Positions 1 through 8,317 of a stretch of DNA of 8,854 nt are shown here, one piece after another. A program made the position numbers and the translations under genes. The DNA comes from Clostridiaceae bacterium. GTDB lineage: Bacteria; Bacillota; Clostridia; Clostridiales; Clostridiaceae. Where the stretch lies: positions 1-8,854 of the forward strand of contig DOKV01000042.1 of assembly GCA_003510765.1 (NCBI GenBank). Direction: 5' to 3'. Positions within the stretch are counted from its first letter, which is position 1, and each line of letters opens with the position of its first letter. A model generated the notes under the pieces. The model searched no databases. It was not told the DNA's origin and saw nothing but the letters and a program-made list of their open reading frames with translations.

Positions 1-234
1 CGTGAGAATGAAGACTTAAAAAGAGAGTATGAAAAGTATCGACGAGAGTTTGGCAATTTTAAAATGCGCGTCTTGAGTTTCTTTGAAAATCAAGTGGATA
101 CTTTTAGAGGAAACGCTGAAGAAATTGAGAGAGGTACTTTAGGTGTAGCCTCTTTGAAAGTGGCGGGTTTAAGGGAAGATGAACCATTCTTAGAGGGGCA
201 TCATGAAGCCTTAACGGAAGAAACCAAAGGATAA
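1..234 (+). CDS. divIVA: DivIVA-family cell division/polarity protein, C-terminal fragment
   Basis: The window opens inside this gene; 77 codons remain before TAA, which is followed directly by an in-frame TAG (tandem stops, 232-237). The visible part starts with a charged, coiled-coil-like stretch followed by a segment ending in FENQVDTF, which resembles the end of the DivIVA coiled coil (an aromatic/basic stretch leading into a Phe-x-x-x-Gln-x-Asp motif). A polar, acidic, probably disordered tail of about 35 residues follows. DivIVA proteins sense negative membrane curvature and recruit division or pole-organising partners at the cytoplasmic membrane. The diagnostic N-terminal lipid-binding domain lies outside the window, so the call rests on the C-terminal pattern and on position: divIVA commonly precedes lspA-rluD-pyrR in Bacillota. 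Another coiled-coil protein is possible. Confidence 0.7.
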   Translation, partial: RENEDLKREYEKYRREFGNFKMRVLSFFENQVDTFRGNAEEIERGTLGVASLKVAGLREDEPFLEGHHEALTEETKG

Positions 235-245
235 TAGCGGGCGGA

Positions 246-273
246 GAAAAGAGACTTATAGAGGTCTCTTTTC
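246..273 (+). terminator. Rho-independent terminator after divIVA
   Basis: A perfect 10-bp inverted repeat, GAAAAGAGAC (246-255) and GTCTCTTTTC (264-273), is separated by an 8-base loop. An extra A-T pair at 245/274 is possible. The 3' arm is itself T-rich and runs into TT, and the 5' arm carries an A-run, so the structure could also work on the opposite strand. It starts 11 bases after the divIVA stop codon, as expected for the end of that operon. Confidence 0.75.
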
Positions 274-302
274 TTGTGGAATGAAGTTAGCTGTGATAAG
301 AT
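274..302 (+). promoter_or_regulatory. Candidate sigma-A promoter for the aroB-aroF-lspA-rluD unit
   Basis: TTGTGG (274-279) and TAAGAT (297-302) are separated by 17 bases, and a TG at 294-295 sits one base before the -10, giving an extended -10 arrangement. The -10 matches the consensus at only 4 of 6 positions. Location supports it: directly after a terminator and 21 bases before the aroB ATG. Transcription would start near 309, leaving a very short leader. The -35 shares its first base with the end of the terminator stem. Confidence 0.4.
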
Positions 303-317
303 ATCCTTTGAAAGGAT
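303..317 (+). repeat. 15-bp perfect palindrome covering the aroB ribosome binding site
   Basis: ATCCTTT (303-309), a central G (310) and AAAGGAT (311-317) form an exact inverted repeat. The right arm contains the AAAGGA SD sequence of aroB, seven bases before its ATG. As RNA it could fold into 6 bp closed by a TGA loop and hide the SD. As DNA it lies at the predicted start of transcription and could be an operator. Either role is inference; the repeat itself is plain. Confidence 0.5.
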
Positions 318-323
318 GAGGAC

Positions 324-1340
324 ATGGAAGAGTTGCTTTTAAAAAAGGAAGGAATAGAGTTTAAAAGTAGTTTGAAAGGCACTTTTGAAGCATTGCCAAA
401 AGATGCCCTTTTTGTGGTGGATTCAGTGGTGCTCACAAAGTGGCCAGAACTCATGTCTTCTATTTGCCAGAGGCCTTATATGGTCATGGAGGCTCGGGAA
501 GACCTCAAAACTTTAGCCATGGTGGAGAAGGTCTACGAATTCTTATTTCAGCATCATGAAACAGGTCCTGTGGTGGCTGTGGGGGGCGGAATCCTTGGAG
601 ATGTGGTAGGATTTGCCGCCGCGACCTTTAAGAGAGGGATCCCCTTCATTCTAGTGCCCACAACCCTCTTAGCCATGTGTGATAGCACCTTGGGCGGTAA
701 GGTGGGGGTGAACTATAAAGGGGTAAAAAACTATGTTGGTACTTTTTATAAGCCTCAAAAGAGTATTCTTTGCCAGACCTTTTTAAAGACATTGCCAGCA
801 AAGCAGTTAAGAAGCGGTCTTGGAGAACTCTTAAAGTATGGACTGCTAAAAAAAGATGATCTACTGGAGGGGCTATTTCATGAAAAAAGCCTTGTAGAGA
901 TGGACTTTGCACCTTATATTCTCAAGGGACTGCAGCTTAAGGCATCCGTTGTCCAGGAAGACTTTAGAGACCTTTATAAAAGAAACATGCTGAATTTTGG
1001 TCATAATGTTGGTCATGCACTAGAGGGTGCTTTTCCCATGGTTTATGCCCATGGAGAAGCAGTAGCCCTGGGGCTCTACTATGAGCTGCTACTAAGTGAG
1101 TGGACATTTGGACTAGAGAAAGACCTTCGGGAGAAACTGGTGAAGCTTCTTCATAAATTTGACTTTCCAACGACCATCCCCCTAGGTCAAGAAGAAGTGA
1201 TTTTAGGCTATATTAGAAAAGATAAAAAGAATGATGAAAAGCTCCGGTTCACCTTGCTTCGAGCATGGGGTGTGCCGGAAATTAAAATAGAGGTACAAGA
1301 AGAGGAGCTTAGAAAAGCGCTGTCTTGGGTAATGGAGTAA
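324..1340 (+). CDS. aroB: 3-dehydroquinate synthase
   Basis: AroB converts DAHP to 3-dehydroquinate, the second step of the shikimate pathway to aromatic amino acids; it is a cytoplasmic enzyme that needs NAD+ and a divalent metal. The 338-residue protein shows the family signatures in order: the NAD-binding glycine stretch GGGILGDVVGFAA (residues 87-99), PTTLLAMCDSTLGGKVGVN (112-130), GELLKYG (167-173), NFGHNVGHALE (224-234) and HGEAVALGL (243-251). The three metal ligands are all present as E168, H227 and H243, with the usual 16-residue spacing between the histidines. It is slightly shorter than the typical 350-360 residues, mainly at the N-terminus. Mild departures from the usual motifs are CDSTLGGKVG in place of VDSSVGGKTG and GHN in place of GHT. 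The ATG has AAAGGA seven bases upstream. It is first in its unit and is followed after 3 bases by aroF. Confidence 0.96.
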   Translation: MEELLLKKEGIEFKSSLKGTFEALPKDALFVVDSVVLTKWPELMSSICQRPYMVMEAREDLKTLAMVEKVYEFLFQHHETGPVVAVGGGILGDVVGFAAATFKRGIPFILVPTTLLAMCDSTLGGKVGVNYKGVKNYVGTFYKPQKSILCQTFLKTLPAKQLRSGLGELLKYGLLKKDDLLEGLFHEKSLVEMDFAPYILKGLQLKASVVQEDFRDLYKRNMLNFGHNVGHALEGAFPMVYAHGEAVALGLYYELLLSEWTFGLEKDLREKLVKLLHKFDFPTTIPLGQEEVILGYIRKDKKNDEKLRFTLLRAWGVPEIKIEVQEEELRKALSWVME

Positions 1341-1343
1341 ATC

Positions 1344-2138
1344 ATGAAACAAAAGACCACAGACCTTTCCTTGGGAAAGGTGAAAATAAAAATTGGACAT
1401 AAAACCTTGGGGGAAGACCCTGTGATTTTTGCAGGCCCCTGTGCCGTGGAGGATTATGAGACCATGCGCCATATTGCCAAAGAGCTAAAAGCTTTAGGAG
1501 TAGATGTTCTTCGAGGAGGCGCCTTTAAACCTAGAACTTCGCCTTATGCCTTTCAAGGGTTGAAGGACGAAGGGTTGGCCATTTTAAAAGCCTTAAAAGA
1601 GGAATTTCAAATGGTGATTTCCACGGAAATTTTGGATGTGAGGGATTTGGATAAAACCCATGAGGTGGTGGACATCATCCAAATTGGCTCGAGGAATATG
1701 TATAACTATGTGCTTCTTCAAGAAGCTGCGAAGTTAGGGAAGCCCATCATTTTAAAACGGGGCTTCAGTGCCACCGTGGAAGAGTGGTTAAGTGCTGCAG
1801 AATACATTTTGGCAGAAGGTCACGAAGAAGTGATACTTTGTGAGCGTGGCATTAGAACCTTTGAGACCACCACACGAAATACGCTGGATTTGAATTCCGT
1901 GGCGTACTTAAAAGAAATGAGTCGACTTCCTGTGATGGTAGACCCAAGTCATGGCACAGGGAAGAGAAGCCTTGTGAAAGCCATGGCTTTGGCTGGGATC
2001 ATGGCAGGGGCCGATGGATTACTCATTGAAACCCACGTGGCACCAGAAAAGGCTGTTTCAGATGCCATTCAAACCATTTCTATGGATACACTGGCAGACA
2101 TCCTAGAGACTACATCAACCATTTGGAGGCTAAGATGA
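1344..2138 (+). CDS. aroF: DAHP synthase, type I-beta, catalytic domain only
   Basis: The enzyme joins phosphoenolpyruvate and erythrose 4-phosphate to make DAHP, the entry step of the shikimate pathway and substrate for the AroB encoded just upstream. The 264-residue protein is a single TIM barrel with GPCAVE (31-36), [13 protein letters not shown] (56-68), QIGSRN (113-118), LKRG (137-140), ERGIRTFE (167-174) and DPSHGTGKR (200-208). Metal ligands expected from the Thermotoga enzyme fall at C33, H203, E229 and D240 with identical spacing. There is no N-terminal ferredoxin-like (ACT) regulatory domain and no fused chorismate mutase: only about 20 residues precede the barrel, as in the unregulated short enzymes of the Pyrococcus type. 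The metal-ligand loop is a little divergent (HVAP for the usual HPxP, SDAIQTI for SDGxQSL). SD GGAG lies six bases before the ATG, inside the end of aroB. Subfamily symbols vary (aroF, aroA, aroG). Confidence 0.95.
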   Translation: MKQKTTDLSLGKVKIKIGHKTLGEDPVIFAGPCAVEDYETMRHIAKELKALGVDVLRGGAFKPRTSPYAFQGLKDEGLAILKALKEEFQMVISTEILDVRDLDKTHEVVDIIQIGSRNMYNYVLLQEAAKLGKPIILKRGFSATVEEWLSAAEYILAEGHEEVILCERGIRTFETTTRNTLDLNSVAYLKEMSRLPVMVDPSHGTGKRSLVKAMALAGIMAGADGLLIETHVAPEKAVSDAIQTISMDTLADILETTSTIWRLR

Positions 2139-2581
2139 TCTACATTATTATAATTGTTGGACTGATTCTAGACTATGGCACGAAGCTTTGGGCTCTAGAT
2201 CGCCTAAAGGGGCAGGCAGATATTACCATCATCGAAGGCTTTTTTGATCTGTCATATTTGGAAAATAGAGGTGCTGCTTTTGGCATCTTCCAAGGTCAGG
2301 TATACTTCCTTGCGGTGGTTACCAGCATCATCATGGCAGTACTGTTCATCGCATACTTAAAAGCTAAGAAGAGAACGATGCTTCTCACGGTGAGTACAGG
2401 GATGATTTTAACCGGTGCTGTGGGCAACCTTATTGATCGGTTAACCTATGGATTTGTGGTGGATTTCATTTCTTGGCATTGGAAAGACACCTACTATTTC
2501 CCCACCTTTAATGTGGCGGACATTTTCATTACCCTAGGTACGGGTCTTCTCATTCTATATATACTAAAGGAAGTGGATTGA
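2135..2581 (+). CDS. lspA: Lipoprotein signal peptidase (signal peptidase II)
   Basis: LspA is a membrane aspartyl protease that removes the signal peptide of prolipoproteins after lipid attachment to the lipobox cysteine. The 148-residue protein has four hydrophobic segments (about 1-20, 55-75, 84-100 and 126-145). It also has the conserved N-terminal D13 and TK15-16, the ENRGAAFG motif (43-50), GNLIDR (97-102), the catalytic D110 in VVDF and the catalytic D129 in FNVAD. I start it at ATG 2135 because GGAGG sits five bases upstream; an in-frame TTG at 2123 would add four residues but lacks such a site. The ATG overlaps the aroF stop as ATGA, so the two are probably translationally coupled. 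In Bacillota lspA is usually followed by an rluD-like gene and pyrR, as here. Confidence 0.96.
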   Translation: MIYIIIIVGLILDYGTKLWALDRLKGQADITIIEGFFDLSYLENRGAAFGIFQGQVYFLAVVTSIIMAVLFIAYLKAKKRTMLLTVSTGMILTGAVGNLIDRLTYGFVVDFISWHWKDTYYFPTFNVADIFITLGTGLLILYILKEVD

Positions 2582-2582
2582 T

Positions 2583-3518
2583 ATGGAATCCTATGAATAT
2601 TTTGTGGAAAATGAGGATGCGGGCAAAAGACTAGATGTGTATCTTCGTGAACGATTACCAGATTTGTCCAGGTCTTATCTCCAAAAGCTCATGGAGGAAG
2701 AAGCCATTTTGGTGGAGGGAAAACAAAGAAAAGCTTCCTATAAAGTGAAGGAAGATGACCGAATTATACTAGAACTACCAGAGCTCACAGAGCTCCAAGT
2801 ACTGCCAAAGGATTTACCCCTGAAGATTCTCTATGAGGATGAGGATTTGGTGGTGGTGAACAAAGAAAAAGGTATGGTGGTTCATCCAGCAAAAGGAAAC
2901 ACTGAAAACACCTTGGTCAATGGTCTTCTCTTCCATGTGAAGGATCTTTCAGGCATCAATGGTGTTTTGAGGCCAGGGATTGTTCATCGCATTGACAAAG
3001 ATACTACAGGGATTTTGGTGGTGGCGAAAAATGATGAAGCCCATAGCTATTTATCCTGTCAATTGAAGGATCATAGCATGCTTCGTGAGTATTATGCGTT
3101 GGTACACGGAAGGATCAAGGTGGAGCAAGGAGTCATTGATGCACCCCTAGGACGCTCCAAGAAAGATCGCCTAAAAATGGCCATAGACCTCCAAGGAAAA
3201 CGAGCGGTGACCCATTATCAAGTGATTCGAAGATACGAAGGATATACCCTCATTAGAGCACGATTAGAAACTGGTAGAACCCATCAGATTCGTGTGCATA
3301 TGGCCTCCATCCATCATCCTTTGGTGGGAGATTTTGTGTATGGGCACAAAAAGGAAGCCCAAAAAGGACAGCTGCTTCATGCGGCCACCTTGGGTTTTGA
3401 AACACCAAGCAAAGGGTTTCTCCATTTCCATACCCCTGTCCATGAAGAGTTCCGGCAGTTTTTATACAAACTCCATCGAATGGAGAAAAGTAAATTAAAA
3501 AATATAAACAAATTATAA
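2583..3518 (+). CDS. rluD: RluD/YlyB-family large-subunit rRNA pseudouridine synthase
   Basis: This enzyme converts specific uridines in 23S rRNA to pseudouridine. The 311-residue protein has an N-terminal S4 RNA-binding domain (about 13-65, with KRLDVYLRERLPDLSRSYLQ at 15-34). The RluA/RluD catalytic domain follows, with the signature HRIDKDTTG (135-143) carrying the catalytic aspartate D138. Further family motifs are EYYALVHG (169-176), ETGRTHQIRVHM (229-240) and HPLVGDFVYG (245-254). The exact target uridines cannot be read from the sequence; in E. coli RluD acts on helix 69. The last ten residues are lysine- and asparagine-rich and lie in very AT-rich DNA. The gene begins one base after the lspA stop, with AAAGGA about 11 bases before the ATG. 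It closes the first transcription unit. Confidence 0.93.
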   Translation: MESYEYFVENEDAGKRLDVYLRERLPDLSRSYLQKLMEEEAILVEGKQRKASYKVKEDDRIILELPELTELQVLPKDLPLKILYEDEDLVVVNKEKGMVVHPAKGNTENTLVNGLLFHVKDLSGINGVLRPGIVHRIDKDTTGILVVAKNDEAHSYLSCQLKDHSMLREYYALVHGRIKVEQGVIDAPLGRSKKDRLKMAIDLQGKRAVTHYQVIRRYEGYTLIRARLETGRTHQIRVHMASIHHPLVGDFVYGHKKEAQKGQLLHAATLGFETPSKGFLHFHTPVHEEFRQFLYKLHRMEKSKLKNINKL

Positions 3519-3540
3519 ATAAAGTTAACAATTAATGTAC

Positions 3541-3568
3541 ACATCCTAGCTTATTGCTGGGATGTTTT
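3541..3568 (+). terminator. Rho-independent terminator after rluD
   Basis: ACATCCTAGC (3541-3550) pairs with GCTGGGATGT (3556-3565) to give a 10-bp stem with one G-U pair and a TTATT loop. It ends in four Ts (3565-3568). It lies 22 bases after the rluD stop. The stem occupies the space where a -35 element for the next promoter would be expected. Confidence 0.75.
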
Positions 3569-3570
3569 CG

Positions 3571-3576
3571 TATAAT
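3571..3576 (+). promoter_or_regulatory. -10 box of the promoter for the pyrR-to-gmk unit
   Basis: An exact TATAAT lies directly after the rluD terminator and upstream of pyrR. No good -35 is seen 15-18 bases upstream; TTGCTG (3554-3559) is too close (11-base gap) and the region is taken up by the terminator stem. Transcription would start near 3583, giving a leader of about 80 bases before the pyrR ATG. The position makes it the obvious candidate; the poor -35 suggests a weak or activator-aided promoter. Confidence 0.5.
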
Positions 3577-3586
3577 AGAGAGATGA

Positions 3587-4982
<1,396 letters not shown>

Positions 4983-4983
<1 letters not shown>

Positions 4984-6113
4984 TGGAGTATAGACTCATT
5001 GCCACATGTGCCTTTGGCATCGAAAAGCTACTATCCAATGAATTAAAAGCCCTGGGATATGACGATTTGTTCGTTGAAAATGGAAAAGTGGAGTTCACTG
5101 GAGATGAGATGGACATCGCCATCTGTAACATTCATCTTCGTACCGCAGAAAGAGTCCTCATAAAGCTGGCGGAATTTAAAGCAGAGACCTTTGAAGAACT
5201 CTTTCAAGGGACCAAAGCAGTGGATTTTGGTGCGCTCATTCCCATCAGTGGCAAGATGCACGTCACTGGAAAATCTGTAAAAAGCAAACTCTTTAGTGTG
5301 CCGGACTGCCAAAGTATTGTGAAGAAAGCGGTCATTGAATCCATGAAGAAGACCTATGATCGGGAACAGTTTGCTGAAACTGGTGCGGTCTATAAAATTG
5401 AGATTGGCCTGTTAAAAGATTTGGCCACCTTAACCTTAGATACCTCAGGGGAAGGTCTACACCGCAGAGGCTATAGAGAACACTCTGGTAAAGCTCCTTT
5501 AAAGGAAACCTTAGCCGCTGCCTTGGTGATCTTATCGGGCTATGATGGCACCAGACCTCTGGTAGATCCATTTTGTGGATCTGGGACCATTCTCATTGAA
5601 GCAGCGATGATTGCGAAGAATCAAGCCCCTAATATAGAACGTAAATTTGTCTGTGAGACTTGGCCAGGCTTTCCCAAGGATGTCTTTGAACAAGTACGCG
5701 AAGGGGCTAGAAGTCAGATTAAAGACCTTAAGCAAAGCATCACAGGGTATGACCTGGACACCTATGTACTGTCCACAGCAAAGATGAATGCCAAAAAAGC
5801 CGGGGTATTTCAGCATATCTACTTCCTTCCTTCGGATTATCATAAACTCCGATTCACAGAGAAAAATCTTACCATCATCACCAATCCGCCTTACGGAGAA
5901 AGACTTGGAGAGGTGGAAACCGTGCACGGGCTCATGGAAAAAATGGGGCGTGATAAGGCCATTCATGAAGATTATGACATGTATGTTCTTTCGGCTTTGG
6001 AAGGGTTTGAAAAGGCCTTTGGTAAAAAAGCCCATAAGAATCGAAAGCTTTATAATGGACGCATCATGACCTATTTATATCAGTATTTTGCAGAGCAGAA
6101 GAAAGAGGGGTAG
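4983..6113 (+). CDS. rlmL: THUMP-domain SAM-dependent rRNA methyltransferase (RlmL/YpsC type)
   Basis: This is predicted to make N2-methylguanosine in 23S rRNA. Residues about 45-155 form the THUMP RNA-binding domain, followed by LHRRGYR (159-165) and a Rossmann methyltransferase domain with the SAM-binding DPFCGSGTI (195-203) and the catalytic NPPYGERL (301-308). At 376 residues it matches stand-alone YpsC proteins of Bacillota and corresponds to the N-terminal half of E. coli RlmKL (about 700 residues); the RlmK half is absent. I start at ATG 4983, which overlaps the xth stop as TAATG and has AGGAGA six bases upstream; a frame extending back to 4947 lies inside xth and lacks an SD. The target guanosine is inferred from E. 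coli and not visible here. E. coli RlmL modifies G2445. Confidence 0.9.
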
Positions 6114-6117
6114 GTCA

Positions 6118-7125
6118 ATGAATAGAATTGTGGTGATTTTTAATGGTGGCACCATCTCCATGAAAGTAGATCCTAAAATCAAAGCAGCGGTGCCTTCTTT
6201 GACAGGAGAAGAGATCATGCACATGGTTACAGGTATTGAGAAGCATGCAGAGGTGATCTCCTATAATTTCAGCTCTTTTCCCAGTCCTCATATGACCTTG
6301 GAAAAAATGATGGAGCTTCGCGCGTTCACCCTGAAAGTGCTCAAAGAAGATGCGCCGGATGGGGTGGTCATTACCCACGGAACAGACACCTTAGAGGAAA
6401 CGGCATTTTTATTTGATTTGACCATGGATACAGAGGTGCCCATTGTGTTCACCGGAGCCATGCGTTCGGGTTCAGAGTTAGGCTATGATGGTCCAGCAAA
6501 CCTCGCATCAGCCATTGTCACTGCGTCAGCCAAGGAATCAAGAGGCAGAGGAATACTTGTTTGTTTAAATGGAGAACTCAACGCAGCCCAAGAGGTGACC
6601 AAGACCAATTCCTTGTCCTTAAATGCATTTCGGACTCCTTCCTTTGGCCCTTTGGGCATGGTAGACAACAACAAGGTTATCTACTACCGCAGCAATGATG
6701 TGCGTCAAGTTCATGATGTGGATCAGCTGGAGACAAAGGTTGCACTGGTCAAAACCGTGGCGGGTATGGACTCTTCCTATCTTCACTTTTTGGTGGAACA
6801 AGGGGTTAAGGGAATCGTCATAGAAGCTTTTGGTAGAGGCAATGTGCCACCTCAGATGGTGGAGGGCGTTAAAGAAGCTTTGGCCAAGGGCATTCATGTG
6901 GTCATCGTGTCCAGATGTTATGAAGGACGAGTCTTTGGGAGTTATGGTTATGAAGGTGGTGGAAAACACCTGAGAAACTTAGGGGTTATTTTTGGGGATA
7001 CACTCCCAGGACAAAAAGCCAGAATCAAACTCATGGTGGCACTATCCATTTACGAAGATCCCAAGGATGTGAGAGAATGGTTTGAAAAGGATCTCTATTT
7101 AGAAGAAGTAGACACCATATCTTAA
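6118..7125 (+). CDS. ansA: L-asparaginase, cytoplasmic (asparaginase/glutaminase family)
   Basis: It hydrolyses asparagine to aspartate and ammonia. The 335-residue protein has the N-terminal NGGTIS motif with the nucleophile T12, the second signature THGTDTLEETAFLFD (86-100) with T89 and D90, and K162 in TKTNSL: the same numbering as the E. coli type II catalytic set T12-T89-D90-K162. Further motifs are FTGAMRSGSELGYDGPANL (111-129). There is no signal peptide, so it acts in the cytoplasm. The flexible loop after T12, which normally supplies a second catalytic tyrosine (Y25 in E. coli), has no tyrosine before Y49. Start chosen at ATG 6118 with AGAGGGG seven bases upstream; an in-frame ATG at 6088 lies inside the preceding gene. 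It is unrelated in function to its neighbours; glutaminase side activity cannot be excluded. Confidence 0.92.
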   Translation: MNRIVVIFNGGTISMKVDPKIKAAVPSLTGEEIMHMVTGIEKHAEVISYNFSSFPSPHMTLEKMMELRAFTLKVLKEDAPDGVVITHGTDTLEETAFLFDLTMDTEVPIVFTGAMRSGSELGYDGPANLASAIVTASAKESRGRGILVCLNGELNAAQEVTKTNSLSLNAFRTPSFGPLGMVDNNKVIYYRSNDVRQVHDVDQLETKVALVKTVAGMDSSYLHFLVEQGVKGIVIEAFGRGNVPPQMVEGVKEALAKGIHVVIVSRCYEGRVFGSYGYEGGGKHLRNLGVIFGDTLPGQKARIKLMVALSIYEDPKDVREWFEKDLYLEEVDTIS

Positions 7126-7152
7126 AATGGAAATGCACATGGAGGTGTAGGA

Positions 7153-8031
7153 ATGGTTAAAAGCATGACAGGGTTTGGCAGAGCTTTGGTGGAAGATGAT
7201 AAACGAAGCTTTCTCGTGGAAATACGGGGGGTGAATCATCGGTATTTGGATTTGAACATCCGTATGCCCAAGAGTTTGATGCCTTTGGAAGACAGGATTC
7301 GAAAAGTCATTGCCAAGAAAATGCAGCGGGGAAAGATGGATGTCTTTGTCACCTATAAGAATATAGCCAAAGAAGAGGTGGAGGTCTTAGCCAACGAAAC
7401 CTTAGCCAAAGGTTATGTGGAGGCCTTAAGAGGGTTGAAGAAGGGTTTTTCACTAGAAGGAGAAGTATCCATCTCTCTTCTTGCAAAGTTTCCAGATGTG
7501 CTCTATGTGGAAGAGAAGGAAGAACGTTTAGAAGAGCTTTGGACACTTTTAGTGCAAGCTGTGGAGGGTGCATCCAGTCAAATGCTGGCCATGAAGACAG
7601 CAGAAGGGGCAGCCCTAAAGGAGGATCTATTAAGGAAAAAAGAGGAAATTTTATCCTTGGTGGAGCAGGTGAAAGAAAAAGACAAATTTGTGATTCCTCT
7701 TTACAAAGCCAGGCTGGAGAAGAGAATTACAGAGCTTTTAGATAAAATTCCAGTGGATGAGCAGCGATTGGCCTTGGAAATTGCCATGTATACGGATAAA
7801 GCCAGTATTGATGAAGAGATTACCCGTCTAACTTCCCACATGGAGCAGTTAGAGAAGTTCTTAGAAGAAGAAGAACCTGTGGGTAGAAAACTGGATTTTC
7901 TTGCCCAAGAAATGAATCGTGAGGCCAATACCATGGCTTCTAAATCTGTGGACCTGGACATCACAAACTTGGTGTTGTCCATAAAGAATGAAGTGGAAAA
8001 AATACGAGAGCAAATGCAAAACATTGAATAG
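7153..8031 (+). CDS. yicC: YicC/YloC-family endoribonuclease
   Basis: Members of this family (YicC in E. coli, YloC in B. subtilis) are endoribonucleases involved in RNA decay. The 292-residue protein has the complete two-domain layout. The N-terminal domain carries SMTGFGRA (4-11) and [12 protein letters not shown] (22-33). The C-terminal DUF1732 domain carries [18 protein letters not shown] (209-226), SHMEQL (228-233), [17 protein letters not shown] (244-260) and SKSVD (263-267), ending in a charged helix. Length is normal for the family. GGAGG sits seven bases before the ATG; a 27-base gap separates it from ansA, the widest inside this unit, without any visible promoter or terminator. The order yicC-remA-gmk is conserved in Bacillota and supports the assignment. 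Confidence 0.93.
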   Translation: MVKSMTGFGRALVEDDKRSFLVEIRGVNHRYLDLNIRMPKSLMPLEDRIRKVIAKKMQRGKMDVFVTYKNIAKEEVEVLANETLAKGYVEALRGLKKGFSLEGEVSISLLAKFPDVLYVEEKEERLEELWTLLVQAVEGASSQMLAMKTAEGAALKEDLLRKKEEILSLVEQVKEKDKFVIPLYKARLEKRITELLDKIPVDEQRLALEIAMYTDKASIDEEITRLTSHMEQLEKFLEEEEPVGRKLDFLAQEMNREANTMASKSVDLDITNLVLSIKNEVEKIREQMQNIE

Positions 8032-8041
8032 GGGTGAGTAT

Positions 8042-8317
8042 ATGAATATTCGTTTAGTGAATATCGGTTTTGGTAATATTGTTTCGGCCAATAAAATTGT
8101 AGCCATCGTTTCTCCGGAATCTGCACCCATCAAGAGAATCATCCAAGAAGCTAGAGAACGTGGGATGCTCATTGATGCAACCTATGGCCGAAGAACACGG
8201 GCAGTGGTGGTGACAGATTCAGATCATATCATCTTATCAGCAGTGCAACCAGAAACCGTAGCACATAGGTTAGAAGCAAAAGAAGAAGAAATGGACGAGG
8301 TAGGAATTGATGAATAG
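8042..8317 (+). CDS. remA: RemA-family DNA-binding regulator (DUF370)
   Basis: In B. subtilis RemA is a ring-forming DNA-binding protein that activates the biofilm matrix operons and osmoprotection genes. The 91-residue product keeps the family core: [11 protein letters not shown] (7-17), SPESAPIKR (24-32), [18 protein letters not shown] (40-57) and [13 protein letters not shown] (64-76). Residues known to matter in B. subtilis, P29 and R50-R51, are present; R18 is replaced by lysine. The acidic C-terminal tail (EEEMDE) is typical. ATG 8042 is chosen with GGGGTG five bases upstream; longer in-frame starts lie inside yicC. It begins 10 bases after yicC and overlaps gmk by 8 bases. In a clostridium the regulated genes are unknown. 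Confidence 0.95.
   Translation: MNIRLVNIGFGNIVSANKIVAIVSPESAPIKRIIQEARERGMLIDATYGRRTRAVVVTDSDHIILSAVQPETVAHRLEAKEEEMDEVGIDE

Noticed and set aside
2992..3020. TTGACA inside rluD as an internal promoter
   Set aside because: The hexamer encodes part of the conserved HRIDKDTTG motif, and nothing like a -10 is found 16-18 bases downstream.
5532..6035. 167-codon open frame on the - strand
   Set aside because: It lies wholly inside the rlmL-type methyltransferase gene, has no family motif, and is explained by the coding strand's composition. The same holds for antisense frames inside aroB, ansA and yicC/remA.
6088..6117. Upstream start for the asparaginase
   Set aside because: The added MQSRRKRGRS lies within the preceding gene and is not a signal peptide; ATG 6118 has a good SD and puts T12 at the family position.
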